The translations under genes and the position numbers were made by a program. Shown in pieces: positions 1 through 7,973 of a stretch of DNA of 33,005 nt (position 1 is the stretch's first letter; each line of letters begins with the position of its first letter). This stretch comes from Dehalococcoidia bacterium (GTDB lineage Bacteria > Chloroflexota > Dehalococcoidia > Lucifugimonadales > Lucifugimonadaceae). The stretch is taken from contig JANQEF010000166.1 of assembly GCA_028278465.1 (NCBI GenBank), positions 1-33,005 on the forward strand, written 5' to 3'. The notes under the pieces are model-generated. The model had not been told where the DNA came from, made no database searches, and saw only the letters and a program-made list of their open reading frames with translations.

Positions 1-873
1 GGTCTCGGCCCGATCGACATTGCTCACTGGGACCTTGCCGGCAAGTGGTACGGCGCTCCGGTCTACGAGCTGCTGGGCGGCTACCGGACCTCGCTGCCCT
101 GCTACGCCTCGACGATGCACGGCGACCGAAACGGTGGACTGGATTCGCCTCAGGCTTATGCCGATTTTGCGGTGCGGTGCAAGGAGATGGGCTATCCCGG
201 CTTCAAGATCCACGGCTGGGGCGACTACGTCCTGTCTCAGGAGATCGAGACGGTGCGCGCGGTGCGGGAGGCGGTCGGGCCTGAGATGGACCTGATGCTC
301 GACCCGGCCTGCGAAATCAACACCTGGCTTGAGACGGTCAAACTGGGGCGCGCCTGCGACGAGGCGAACTTCACGTGGCTCGAAGACCCTTACAAGGACA
401 CCGGCGTGTCGATGCACGGCCACAAGAAGCTGAAGGAGATCATCAAGACCCCGTTGCTGCAGACCGAGCACATCCGCGGCGTGGAGCAGCATGTCGACTT
501 CATCGCGTCCGGCGCCACGGACCTTGTCCGCGTCGACCCTGATTACGACGCCGGCATCACGGGAGCGATGAAGATTGCGCACGCGGCGGAGGGTTTCGGG
601 CTGGACGTCGAGATCCACTCGCCGGGACCGGCGCAGCGTCACATGATGGCGGCGGTCCGAAACAGCAACTACTACGAGATGGCGCTTGTCCACCCCGACA
701 CGGACGAGGTGGGTCGCTCCCACGACATCTACGCAGATGACTACCGCGACGCGCTGGACTCGATCGATTCGAACGGCCATGTCTCGGTGCCGGAGGGCGA
801 CGGCCTCGGTGTCGAGTACGACTGGGACTTCATCATGAAGAACCGAACCGGCGGCCGAGAGTACGGCGGATAG
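1..873 (+). CDS. Mandelate racemase/muconate lactonizing enzyme family protein (5' truncated)
   Basis: The frame is open from base 1, so the N-terminal capping domain lies outside the window. What remains is the (beta/alpha)7-beta barrel of an enolase-superfamily enzyme. Visible hallmarks are the entry motif IDIAHWDLAGK, the beta-2 segment GFKIHGW, and three acidic metal ligands expected for Mg2+ (MLDPACE, WLEDP, LLQTEHIRG). A late His in EIHSPGPAQRH is a likely general acid/base. The family abstracts an alpha-proton from carboxylates, often sugar acids (dehydratases or racemases). The KxH variant in place of KxK argues against classical mandelate racemase and leaves the substrate open. The stop TAG is 39 bases before the epimerase start, so the two may be co-transcribed, which would fit sugar metabolism. 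Family assignment is firm; substrate unknown. Confidence 0.88.
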   Translation, partial: GLGPIDIAHWDLAGKWYGAPVYELLGGYRTSLPCYASTMHGDRNGGLDSPQAYADFAVRCKEMGYPGFKIHGWGDYVLSQEIETVRAVREAVGPEMDLMLDPACEINTWLETVKLGRACDEANFTWLEDPYKDTGVSMHGHKKLKEIIKTPLLQTEHIRGVEQHVDFIASGATDLVRVDPDYDAGITGAMKIAHAAEGFGLDVEIHSPGPAQRHMMAAVRNSNYYEMALVHPDTDEVGRSHDIYADDYRDALDSIDSNGHVSVPEGDGLGVEYDWDFIMKNRTGGREYGG

Positions 874-912
874 CGCCGGCTTTCACCGGCTGGTAGCTCA
901 AGGAACAGAACC

Positions 913-1842
913 ATGAAATCCATCGTCACCGGTGGAGCAGGTTTCATCGGCTCGCACCTCGTCGACAGGCTGATCGACGAAGGCGACGAAGTGCTGGTGA
1001 TTGACGATCTCTCGTCGGGCAAGGAAGCGAACCTTGCGGACGGAGTGCGACTGGAAGAACTCAGCATCACGGACGAACGAGTCGCTGCCGTAGTGGCGGA
1101 GTTTGCACCGGACCGTGTCTTTCATGCCGCCGCACAGATCAGCGTTTCTGTGTCTGCGCGTGAGCCGGTGACCGATGCGAAGACGAATATCCTTGGCACG
1201 CTGAACGTCTTGGACGCCGTCCGAAACGCGCCGGGAGAGCCAGCGCGCTTCACCTTCGTTTCAACAGGCGGCGCCATGTACGGCGAGCCTGATACGCTTC
1301 CAGCGCCCGAGTCTCTGCCAGCCGATCCGGGCTCTCCATACGGGGCCTCAAAGCGCGCCATCGAGGTGTATCTGCCGGTTTACGAGAGGCTGTTCGGCAT
1401 CCGCCACACCACGCTGAGGCTGGCGAACGTCTTTGGCCCGCGACAGGACCCACACGGAGAGGCCGGCGTCGTCGCCATCTTCAGCCGGGCGATGCTGGCG
1501 GGCGGCGAGCTGACGATCTTTGGCGATGGGAAGGACGAGCGCGACTACGTCTACGTTGGCGACGTTGTAGACGCGCTGGTGAGGTCGGCTGAGTCCGGAG
1601 GCGTCGGTCCGTACAACGTTGGCACCGGGACCGGCACCAATGTCAACGACCTCTTCGGTTACCTGGCCGAGCTTTGCGAGTACACACGACCCGCTAACTA
1701 CGGACCGCCGCGCGCCGGGGACATCGGCAAGATCAGTCTCGACAGCTCGGCCATTCGGCGGGATCTCGGCTGGGAGCCTCAGACAAAGCTGATCGATGGG
1801 CTGGCAACTACGGTCGCCTGGTTCAGAGACAACCCGGGCTGA
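913..1842 (+). CDS. NAD-dependent epimerase/dehydratase, UDP-glucose 4-epimerase-like (extended SDR)
   Basis: A 309-residue extended short-chain dehydrogenase. The N-terminal Rossmann fingerprint TGGAGFIGSHL and the following acidic residue pair (VIDDLSSG) indicate NAD binding. The catalytic Ser/Thr lies in FVSTGGAMYG and the Tyr/Lys pair in SPYGASK. The segment LRLANVFGPRQDPHGEAGVV and the C-terminal RDYVYVGDVVDA and GDIGKISLD blocks are typical of GalE/RmlB-like nucleotide-sugar enzymes. It probably inverts or modifies a nucleotide-diphospho-sugar in the cytoplasm, for example UDP-Glc to UDP-Gal, but the exact sugar cannot be read from sequence. The ATG start is preceded by AAGGAAC. It lies just downstream of the enolase-superfamily gene and converges with the receiver gene, with only 6 bp between their stops. 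Confidence 0.9.
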   Translation: MKSIVTGGAGFIGSHLVDRLIDEGDEVLVIDDLSSGKEANLADGVRLEELSITDERVAAVVAEFAPDRVFHAAAQISVSVSAREPVTDAKTNILGTLNVLDAVRNAPGEPARFTFVSTGGAMYGEPDTLPAPESLPADPGSPYGASKRAIEVYLPVYERLFGIRHTTLRLANVFGPRQDPHGEAGVVAIFSRAMLAGGELTIFGDGKDERDYVYVGDVVDALVRSAESGGVGPYNVGTGTGTNVNDLFGYLAELCEYTRPANYGPPRAGDIGKISLDSSAIRRDLGWEPQTKLIDGLATTVAWFRDNPG

Positions 1843-1848
1843 GCCGAA

Positions 1849-2226
1849 TCAGGCCGCGACAGAGTCTGAAAGCACCCATCTGAGCCGCTCGAGCAGCGTG
1901 GCAGCAGACCACGGCTTGATCACGTAGTCGTGCGCCCCCATCCTGCGAGCCTTCGCCAGGTCCTCGTCACCCCTGAGCACCGACGAGATGATGACGGGGA
2001 TCGCTTTGGTGTCTGCGTTCGATTTCAGCAGCTCCAGAGCCTGCCAGCCATCCACATTCGGCATCATCAGATCGAGAATGACCGCGTCGGGCCTCTGCTC
2101 CTCGACGCACGCCATCACCTCTGATCCGTCGCTGGCCTCAACGACTTCGTAGCCTGCTCGGCGGAGCGTCGCAGAAAGAAGCATTCTGATCTCGGCGGTA
2201 TCGTCAACGATCAGTACTGTATCCAC
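1849..2226 (-). CDS. Stand-alone response regulator receiver protein (CheY-like)
   Basis: A 125-residue protein consisting only of a receiver domain with no output domain. All switch residues are present: acidic pocket D8/D9, phospho-acceptor D52 in VILDLMMPNVDGW, conserved Ser at 82 in the beta-4 end (VIISSV), and K104 in the VIKPW motif. The start is GTG with a good GGAAGAG ribosome site about 9 bases upstream. Such single-domain regulators act by protein-protein contact or as phosphorelay intermediates. No histidine kinase is nearby, so its partner is unknown. It faces a roughly 550 bp non-coding stretch. Confidence 0.92.
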   Translation of the reverse strand: MDTVLIVDDTAEIRMLLSATLRRAGYEVVEASDGSEVMACVEEQRPDAVILDLMMPNVDGWQALELLKSNADTKAIPVIISSVLRGDEDLAKARRMGAHDYVIKPWSAATLLERLRWVLSDSVAA

Positions 2227-2776
2227 TTAACAACTCTTCCTTCTATCCCGCTAACAGCCTCACTGTCCACTCTGCGTATCCGAACACATCGACCCTTGGC
2301 CAAACGAAGCACTCCCGGTATGTCTCCAGGCCTTCGACCTGGAGACAACCGTTGACCGGCTGCGTCTGGTTTTTCAGGTGTGGCGGACCACGGTCGATGA
2401 TCGGGGTTGAGGAGACATCTTCAGGAATAAAGCGGCGGGAGCAGCGACAATTGCAGCTGACCGCACTACCCTTTTAACCGGTATCTCGGGTCTGCATCAC
2501 CAGGCAGCATCGTCGCGCTTGGATGCGGCGACTGTGTCCGCTGCCTTATACCAGTTCAACCTCTCCATCGAACAGAGACTGCACCGCGGGGTGTTTACGG
2601 CGACTGACATATCAAAAATACATCCTTTCTGCGCGGTCAACGTAGGTGGATTCACGGAGTCGTACTGAAACAGACCGCGATCGACCGTTGTCGGCAGTTG
2701 CGGCTGCGGACTTCTGATGTGTTCAATCCGCCAGGCTGCGACATAAGCTCAATAAGCTGAATCGGACATTTCGTAC
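2227..2776. other. Intergenic region between divergent receiver and solute-binding protein genes
   Basis: About 550 bases with no convincing gene in any frame. It must carry the promoters of both divergent genes, but I could not find a good -35/-10 pair for either. It contains one strong perfect hairpin (2321-2347), an AT-richer stretch around 2609-2632, and short direct repeats near the downstream gene: ATAAGCT at 2743-2749 and 2752-2758, and TTTCGTACT at 2769-2777 and 2789-2797. The second pair straddles the predicted TTG start. Confidence 0.6.
2321..2347. repeat. Perfect 10 bp inverted repeat (hairpin or operator)
   Basis: Arms TGTCTCCAGG (2321-2330) and CCTGGAGACA (2338-2347) are perfect reverse complements around a 7-nt centre. 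No T-run follows on either strand, so a rho-independent terminator is unlikely. It lies about 95 bp upstream of the receiver start and about 430 bp upstream of the lipoprotein start. A binding site for a dimeric regulator or an RNA hairpin are both possible. Confidence 0.6.
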
Positions 2777-4480
2777 TTGATCAGGCCGTTTCGTACTCAA
2801 TCTCTCGTTGCGCTGGTGGCGCTCGTCGCCGTACCGGTGGCATTTGCAGCCTGCACGAGCGAAGGGGATCCGACGCCGACAGCCACCGTAGAGGTCGCAA
2901 CTCCGACTTCGTCGACCGCTACAGCGACGCCTCAGCCGACCGCGACATCTACCGCGCCGCCGTCTCCGGACCTCACGACCGGTGGAGTGCTTCGCTTCGC
3001 CGTCAAGCAGGCGCCACCGCACCAGGATGTTCACCAGTCGGTATCGAGCGTGCTTGCAACCTGGGGCGCCGGGATCACCTACAGCCGCCTGTTCAAGTTC
3101 CAGCGGGGACCGAGCGTCGCTGCGCCGTCGAGAATCCCCGAATGTGACCTGTGCACAGCATGGAGACAGACAGGGCCGCTCGAGTTCGAGTTCGACATCC
3201 GGGAAGACGCCTTCTGGCCGGATCTGCCTCCGTTGAACGGCAGGCGGGTCACGGCCGCGGACATCGTGTTCAGCTACCAGAGGCAGATGACACCCGGCTG
3301 GCCGAACGCGGGCTTGCTATCGAACGTCCGGGAGATCGTGGCGGTCGAAGACAACCTGTTGCGGATCAGCCTGGAGTCGCCGGATGCCGAGCTGTTCGAG
3401 AAGCTGGCTGACGGCAGGTCGGTCGTGGTCGCAGAGGAGATAGTGCAACTGAGCGGAGACCTGGTAGACGGACCGACGGTTGGAAGCGGGCCTTGGCTCC
3501 TCGAAGGCATCTCGCAGGACGACGCCACTTTCATAGCGAACCGTTCGTACTATGGCGAAGGCCCCCACCTCGACGGACTGGCTATCCAGTTCATCGAGCA
3601 GGATTCGACCCGCGCCGCCGGTGTGAGAGCAGACATTCTCGACTTCGCCGAGACGACTCCGGCCGAGGTGCAGTCCGCCCTCGAGCGGTTCCCGGAGCTG
3701 CGGACGATGGAAATCGGTCGGTCCGGAGCCCGGGTGGAACTTGCGATCAACGCCACCCGGAGTCCGCTGGACTCTCGTGCGGTGCGACAGGCCGTCTTCC
3801 TGTCCTGGGATCCGGAGGTTGCGATGACCGATATCTGGGACAGCGAGTTGACTCCTTCGGTCGGCTTGAACGTTTCTGAGCCATCGTGGGAGCCAGATTT
3901 CGAAACCGAGTTCTCCGGCCTGTTCGGCGATGGCGAGCGGGCGCGCGGTCTCGTTCAGGATGCTGGACTAACAGCCGAGGACATCCTGAGGATCTCCGTC
4001 GGGGAGTTTGGTGAGACGGGCGATGCCGACAGGTACGTGCTGACTGCCCGGTCACTAGCCGAGGCCATGACTTCAGCCGGATTCGAGGTGATGGTCGAGC
4101 GGGTGACCACGAGGTCATTCGCCGACGATGTCTGGCTGCAGGGCAACTACGACATCTTCGTGGGCGCGCCGCCGCCGGTCTCCAGCCTGAGCGGGCAGCT
4201 TTTCAGCACGTACCACTCGGACGGGCCGTGGAACACATCGGGCTTCTCGAACTCCAGGCTGGACGAGTTGATCGAGCAACAGGCTGTGGAGCTGGACCGG
4301 CAGCGGCGCGGCGAACTGCTACTCGAGATCCATGACGAGATCATGGGCGAGGCGTTGCGGTTCTATCCCGGGATCGGCTCTCAGCACTGGCTCTGGCAGC
4401 CTCGTGTGAGAGACGTCGTGCCTGACACGTCTGGCGCCAGCGGCGACTTCCTGTCTCGAATCTGGATCAGCCGGGAGTAA
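2777..4480 (+). CDS. ABC transporter substrate-binding lipoprotein, family 5 (peptide/opine/nickel type)
   Basis: A 567-residue secreted solute-binding protein. The N-terminus has Arg residues, a hydrophobic stretch (SLVALVALVAVPVAFAAC) and a lipobox-like FAAC with Cys near residue 26, so it is probably lipid-anchored outside the membrane. A Thr/Pro/Ala-rich linker of about 40 residues precedes the mature domain, as is common in Chloroflexota lipoproteins. The mature part fits SBP_bac_5: GGVLRFAVKQAP, then the FDIREDAFW and VTAADIVFSYQR blocks (the usual 'W.DG.p.TA.Dv..s' region), then later substrate-lobe segments. The start is TTG; an in-frame stop at 2753 limits extension and there is no clear ribosome site. 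No permease or ATPase lies beside it, so it is an orphan receptor here. Its ligand is unknown; oligopeptides are the commonest for the family. Confidence 0.88.
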   Translation: MIRPFRTQSLVALVALVAVPVAFAACTSEGDPTPTATVEVATPTSSTATATPQPTATSTAPPSPDLTTGGVLRFAVKQAPPHQDVHQSVSSVLATWGAGITYSRLFKFQRGPSVAAPSRIPECDLCTAWRQTGPLEFEFDIREDAFWPDLPPLNGRRVTAADIVFSYQRQMTPGWPNAGLLSNVREIVAVEDNLLRISLESPDAELFEKLADGRSVVVAEEIVQLSGDLVDGPTVGSGPWLLEGISQDDATFIANRSYYGEGPHLDGLAIQFIEQDSTRAAGVRADILDFAETTPAEVQSALERFPELRTMEIGRSGARVELAINATRSPLDSRAVRQAVFLSWDPEVAMTDIWDSELTPSVGLNVSEPSWEPDFETEFSGLFGDGERARGLVQDAGLTAEDILRISVGEFGETGDADRYVLTARSLAEAMTSAGFEVMVERVTTRSFADDVWLQGNYDIFVGAPPPVSSLSGQLFSTYHSDGPWNTSGFSNSRLDELIEQQAVELDRQRRGELLLEIHDEIMGEALRFYPGIGSQHWLWQPRVRDVVPDTSGASGDFLSRIWISRE

Positions 4481-4483
4481 CGC

Positions 4484-4951
4484 CTACGAACCCGCTCCGA
4501 CGTTTTCTGAAAGAGCGTCTTCCAGCGCCGTCCACGAGAGCAGCGCGCACTTGATGCGCACCGGGAAGCGTTTCACGCCCTCCAGAGCGAGGATGTCGCC
4601 GAGTCGGTCCTTCTCATCTTCAGTCAGCTCGTCGCCACGCATCATGCGACGCACCAGAGTGACGAACTCCAGCGCCTCGCTGGCGCTCTTGCCCTTGAGC
4701 ATCTCGGCTAGCAGAGAAGCAGATGACTGGCTGATGGCGCATCCCTGCCCAGAGACGCTGACGCCGCTCACCGCATCGCCGTCCAGTTCCAGCTGGATGT
4801 GCACTTCGTCGCCGCAGAACGGGTTGTTGGCCTCGACATCGATGTCTGGTGAGTCCAGCAGGTCAGTGTGGCGAGGGTTGCGGTAGTGGTCGAGGATGAT
4901 GCTCTCGTACAGCTCATCCAGCTGGTCCAGGCCCGAGGTTCCGCCCATCAT
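4484..4951 (-). CDS. sufU: SufU-type Fe-S assembly / sulfur-transfer protein
   Basis: A 155-residue IscU-fold protein of the SufU group. It has the zinc ligand set C46, D48 (NPFCGDE), C71 (GCAISQSSASL) and C135 (RIKCALLSW). The insertion between the second and third Cys blocks (EDEKDRLGDILALEGVKRFP) is the mark of SufU as opposed to IscU. SufU takes persulfide sulfur from SufS by zinc-dependent ligand swapping and passes it to SufBCD. Its start overlaps the sufS stop by 4 bp, indicating translational coupling at the end of the SUF operon. It converges with the lipoprotein gene, with only 3 bp between stops. Confidence 0.95.
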   Translation of the reverse strand: MMGGTSGLDQLDELYESIILDHYRNPRHTDLLDSPDIDVEANNPFCGDEVHIQLELDGDAVSGVSVSGQGCAISQSSASLLAEMLKGKSASEALEFVTLVRRMMRGDELTEDEKDRLGDILALEGVKRFPVRIKCALLSWTALEDALSENVGAGS

Positions 4952-6177
4952 TTCAGGAAATACCCTTCGGTCTCTTTGATCCCTTCGATCAGCGTGTCTA
5001 CCTCGTCTGGCGTGTTGTAGATATAGAAGCTGGCCCGCGCCGCGGCAACCACATCGTAGCTGCGGATCAGCGGCATCGCGCAGTGATGACCGGTCCTTAT
5101 CGCGATGCCCATCCTATCGAGCGCCGTTCCCAGGTCGTGCGGGTGGATCGTGTCGTGGTTGAACGAAATGATGCCACCGCGGTTTTCGGTGTCGGTCGGG
5201 CCCATCACCTGAACGCGCTCCAGCTCGGCGAAACGCTCGAGCGCGTAGCCAGTCAGTTCCTCCTCATGAGCGAGCACGTTGTCCATTCCAAGGGCGGCAA
5301 GATACTCGACGGCCACACCGGTCGCGATAGCATCGGCGATGTTCGGTGTTCCGGCCTCGAACTTGTATGGCAGGTCGTTCCATGTCGCCTGTTCGTAGCT
5401 GACGGTCAGGATCATGTCGCCGCCGAACATCCACGGCTGCATGGCATCGAGCAGCTCAGGACGGCCGTAGAGCACGCCGATCCCGGTAGGCCCGAGCATC
5501 TTGTGGGCCGAGAACCCGAGGAAATCGCAGTCCAGGTCTTCCACGCTCAGCGGCATGTGCGGAGCGCTCTGCGCGGCGTCGACAAGGATCAGCGCGCCGT
5601 TGTCGTGGGCCAGCTTGCCGAGCGCCTTCACATCGTTGATCGTCCCGAGGACCGACGACATGTGCACTGCCGTGACGATCTTCGTCTTTGGGGAGATCAG
5701 CTTCGAAGCCGCCTCCATGTCGAGACGGCCATCCTCGGTCCGAGGGATGATCTTAAGCTCGGCGCCTGTGCGGGAAGCCAGCTGCTGCCACGGCACGATG
5801 CCAGAGTGGTGCTCCATCGCCGTTACGACGATCTCGTCGCCCGCCCTGACGTTCGCGTCGCCCCACGCATAGGCGACCAGGTTGATCGACTCCGAAATGT
5901 TGCGCGTCCAGACGACCGACTCCGGGTTGGGCGCGCCGATGAACTTCGCCACCTTTGCCCGCGCGTCTTCGTACGCCTCGGTCGCCTCGATCGACATCGT
6001 GTGGACGCCGCGGTGAACGTTGGCGTTGTAGCGCGTGTAGTAGTCGGTTATGGCGTCGATGACCTGCTGCGGCTTCTGGGAAGTCGCGGCGTTGTCGAGA
6101 TAGACGAGCGGCATCTCGCCGATCTTGCGCTGCAGAATCGGAAAGTCCGCACGAATCTTTTGAACATCGAGGACCAT
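4948..6177 (-). CDS. sufS: Cysteine desulfurase SufS (group II)
   Basis: A 409-residue PLP enzyme of fold type I that releases sulfur from cysteine to alanine and forms an enzyme persulfide. The PLP lysine is K226 in FSAHKMLGPTGIG, and the catalytic cysteine is C366 in RTGHHCAMPL, the short-loop form typical of SufS rather than IscS. Other family blocks are YLDNAATSQKP near residue 26, NVHRGVHT near 53 and VTAMEHHSGIVPW near 118. The length is normal. It sits between the Rieske gene and sufU and is translationally coupled to sufU, its expected sulfur acceptor. Confidence 0.97.
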   Translation of the reverse strand: MVLDVQKIRADFPILQRKIGEMPLVYLDNAATSQKPQQVIDAITDYYTRYNANVHRGVHTMSIEATEAYEDARAKVAKFIGAPNPESVVWTRNISESINLVAYAWGDANVRAGDEIVVTAMEHHSGIVPWQQLASRTGAELKIIPRTEDGRLDMEAASKLISPKTKIVTAVHMSSVLGTINDVKALGKLAHDNGALILVDAAQSAPHMPLSVEDLDCDFLGFSAHKMLGPTGIGVLYGRPELLDAMQPWMFGGDMILTVSYEQATWNDLPYKFEAGTPNIADAIATGVAVEYLAALGMDNVLAHEEELTGYALERFAELERVQVMGPTDTENRGGIISFNHDTIHPHDLGTALDRMGIAIRTGHHCAMPLIRSYDVVAAARASFYIYNTPDEVDTLIEGIKETEGYFLK

Positions 6178-6272
6178 TCACCGGTTCCTTGATCTCGTCC
6201 CGAGATTGAAGACAGGAAGCCCGGCCAGCGCGAAGCCTGCCAGCGAGCGCATCGACCGGACGGATGACAGAA

Positions 6273-6593
6273 CTATCGCTCCAGGCCGACCTCGATAGTC
6301 TCGCCGTTCAGCCGGACCGGAAACGTTGGCACCGGCTCAGTGGCCGGAGCGCCGAGCACATCACCCGTCGTCACATCGAAAACCGCTCCGTGGCGCGGGC
6401 AGAAGATCTCCGGTCCTTCGAGGTCCGTCTGGTCGAAAGACGAGCCATCATGTGTGCAGACGTCTTCGATGGCGTAGAACTCGCCGTCCACGTTGCAGAC
6501 AGCCACTCGTTCACCTTCCACCTCGGCGACGAACACCTCACCCGGCTCGATATCGGCCTTTGTTGCGACTGCGAAGTACTGCAGGTCCGCCAT
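6273..6593 (-). CDS. Rieske-type [2Fe-2S] ferredoxin, SUF-associated
   Basis: A 106-residue small Rieske protein of the non-heme (NirD/biphenyl-ferredoxin-like) type. The cluster ligands are C46 and H48 (CTHDG) and C65 and H68 (CPRHG), spaced as in soluble Rieske ferredoxins. The open frame extends further upstream, but that part lies wholly inside sufD. The chosen ATG gives a complete domain (MADLQYFAVA) two bases after the sufD stop. It has no membrane anchor, so it is cytoplasmic. Its position between sufD and sufS suggests an electron-transfer or redox role in Fe-S assembly, as in other bacteria where a Rieske protein sits in SUF operons. The precise role is unproven. Confidence 0.93.
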   Translation of the reverse strand: MADLQYFAVATKADIEPGEVFVAEVEGERVAVCNVDGEFYAIEDVCTHDGSSFDQTDLEGPEIFCPRHGAVFDVTTGDVLGAPATEPVPTFPVRLNGETIEVGLER

Positions 6594-6595
6594 AG

Positions 6596-7927
6596 CTACA
6601 GAATCCCCTCTGAATCCAACGCCGGAATGATCTGCTCCAGCTTTGCGTACAGGAAGTCCCTCAAAGGCTCGGGTTCGAACTCGTCGACGATCTCGGAAGC
6701 GAAGCCGGTCACCAGCATCATCGCCGCTTCTTCCCTGCTCACTCCGCGGGACATCAGGTAGAAGAGCATGCTCTGGTCCACGTGGCCCGCGGTGGCGCCG
6801 TGCGCACACTTCACGTCGTCGGCGTAGATCTCGAGGCTGGGCTTCGTGTCGATCTCGGCGCCGTGCGACAGCAGCAGGTTCAGGTCTTTCTGCTCGGCCA
6901 CGGTCTTCATGGCGCCAGGCTGCACAAGCACCTTTCCGCTGAACACGGCACGCGACTTCCCGGCGAGGATGCCCTTGTAGAACTGGTGGCTGGTGCCGTG
7001 CGGCTTCTGGTGTGTGGTGCTGATCTCGTTGTCCTGGTGCGAGTCACCGTCCGTGATGTACAGGCCGTGCAGTGTTGTCTCAGCACCCTCTTCAGCGAGG
7101 TTGGTGTGCACGTCGTTGCGGCCGATCGCCGGGCCGGTGGCGAAGGTCGTCGATTCGAAGACGGCGTCGGCGGGCTGTTCGGTGCGCGTTGTGCCGATGT
7201 GGATCGAGTGTTCGTTCTCGAGCTGCACCCGGAAGTGGCGGACGTTTGCTCCTTCGCCGAGCGAAACTTCGAGCACAGGCACGGTGAGCTGTGAGCCTTC
7301 GCTCAGGTTGATGAAGGTCTCGACGATGGTTGCAGATGAGCCTGGTTCTGCAATGACAAGTGTTCGCGGGTAGAAGGCTCGGTTCTCGGGGCCGTCTGTG
7401 ACCACATGCAGGATGTGGACCGGCTGTTCGAGTTCAGCACCGCTATTGACGTTGATCAGGAGGCCGGTTTCAAACAGAGCGGTGTTCAGAGCGACAAACG
7501 GGTTGTCTTCGAATGGGGCGATCTCGGTTAGCACTGGTTCGACGGTTGACTGCTGAGTTCCAGCCGCCTCAGCAAGATCGGAGATCGCGATGTCGGAGGC
7601 CGTAAGGTTGTGACTGGCTTCCGGTGCGAAGCGAACGTTGATCACAACCGCCGTGTGCCACTCATCACTCCACGGAGCGGCCTTACGCAGCTCTTCACCA
7701 GAAAGAGCAGTTTCGGCCTCGCCGCGCACGAAAGCCCGGGCATCGAGTCTCCGCAGGTCCGTGTACTTCCAGAGCTCGTTGCCCCGCCGTGCCGTCGGGA
7801 AGCCGAGCTTCTCGAACTCGGCCCAGGCTTTCTTTCGCAGGTCCGCGAGCCAGGCAGCGCCGCCGTCTGTCTTTGAGAAGTCGGCGGCGTAGCTCTCTAT
7901 CGTTTTCGTGCGTTCAGCGGTCGTCAT
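6596..7927 (-). CDS. sufD: Fe-S cluster assembly protein SufD
   Basis: A 443-residue beta-helix scaffold protein and partner of SufB in the SufBC2D complex. The N-terminus has the expected helical part with GNELWKYTDLRRL near residue 48. The C-terminal core has FSGKVLVQPGAMKT and KCAHGATAGHVDQSMLFYL. The His in AHGAT corresponds to the SufD histidine that works with the SufB cysteine in cluster assembly. Length is normal. It lies 46 bp after sufC and 2 bp before the Rieske gene. Confidence 0.96.
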   Translation of the reverse strand: MTTAERTKTIESYAADFSKTDGGAAWLADLRKKAWAEFEKLGFPTARRGNELWKYTDLRRLDARAFVRGEAETALSGEELRKAAPWSDEWHTAVVINVRFAPEASHNLTASDIAISDLAEAAGTQQSTVEPVLTEIAPFEDNPFVALNTALFETGLLINVNSGAELEQPVHILHVVTDGPENRAFYPRTLVIAEPGSSATIVETFINLSEGSQLTVPVLEVSLGEGANVRHFRVQLENEHSIHIGTTRTEQPADAVFESTTFATGPAIGRNDVHTNLAEEGAETTLHGLYITDGDSHQDNEISTTHQKPHGTSHQFYKGILAGKSRAVFSGKVLVQPGAMKTVAEQKDLNLLLSHGAEIDTKPSLEIYADDVKCAHGATAGHVDQSMLFYLMSRGVSREEAAMMLVTGFASEIVDEFEPEPLRDFLYAKLEQIIPALDSEGIL

Positions 7928-7973
7928 GTGTTTCGAGTTCGGTCCGTTGTGCTGGCTTCAAAGTCTGCGACGG

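Noticed and set aside
2877-2965. Repetitive Thr/Pro/Ala codons that look like a tandem DNA repeat
   Set aside because: This is the low-complexity linker of the lipoprotein; the units are not regular in length or sequence.
5083-6192. 369-codon plus-strand open frame opposite sufS
   Set aside because: Exact antisense of a clear SufS with PLP-Lys and catalytic Cys; composition typical of antisense frames and no recognisable domain.
6190-6207. Short dyad ATCTCG-TCC-CGAGAT between sufS and the Rieske gene
   Set aside because: Only 6 bp arms and no T-run; dyads of this size are common by chance in 33 kb.
6594-6809. N-terminal extension of the Rieske gene into sufD
   Set aside because: The extra part lies inside sufD in another frame and carries no domain; the ATG at 6593 gives a complete Rieske fold.
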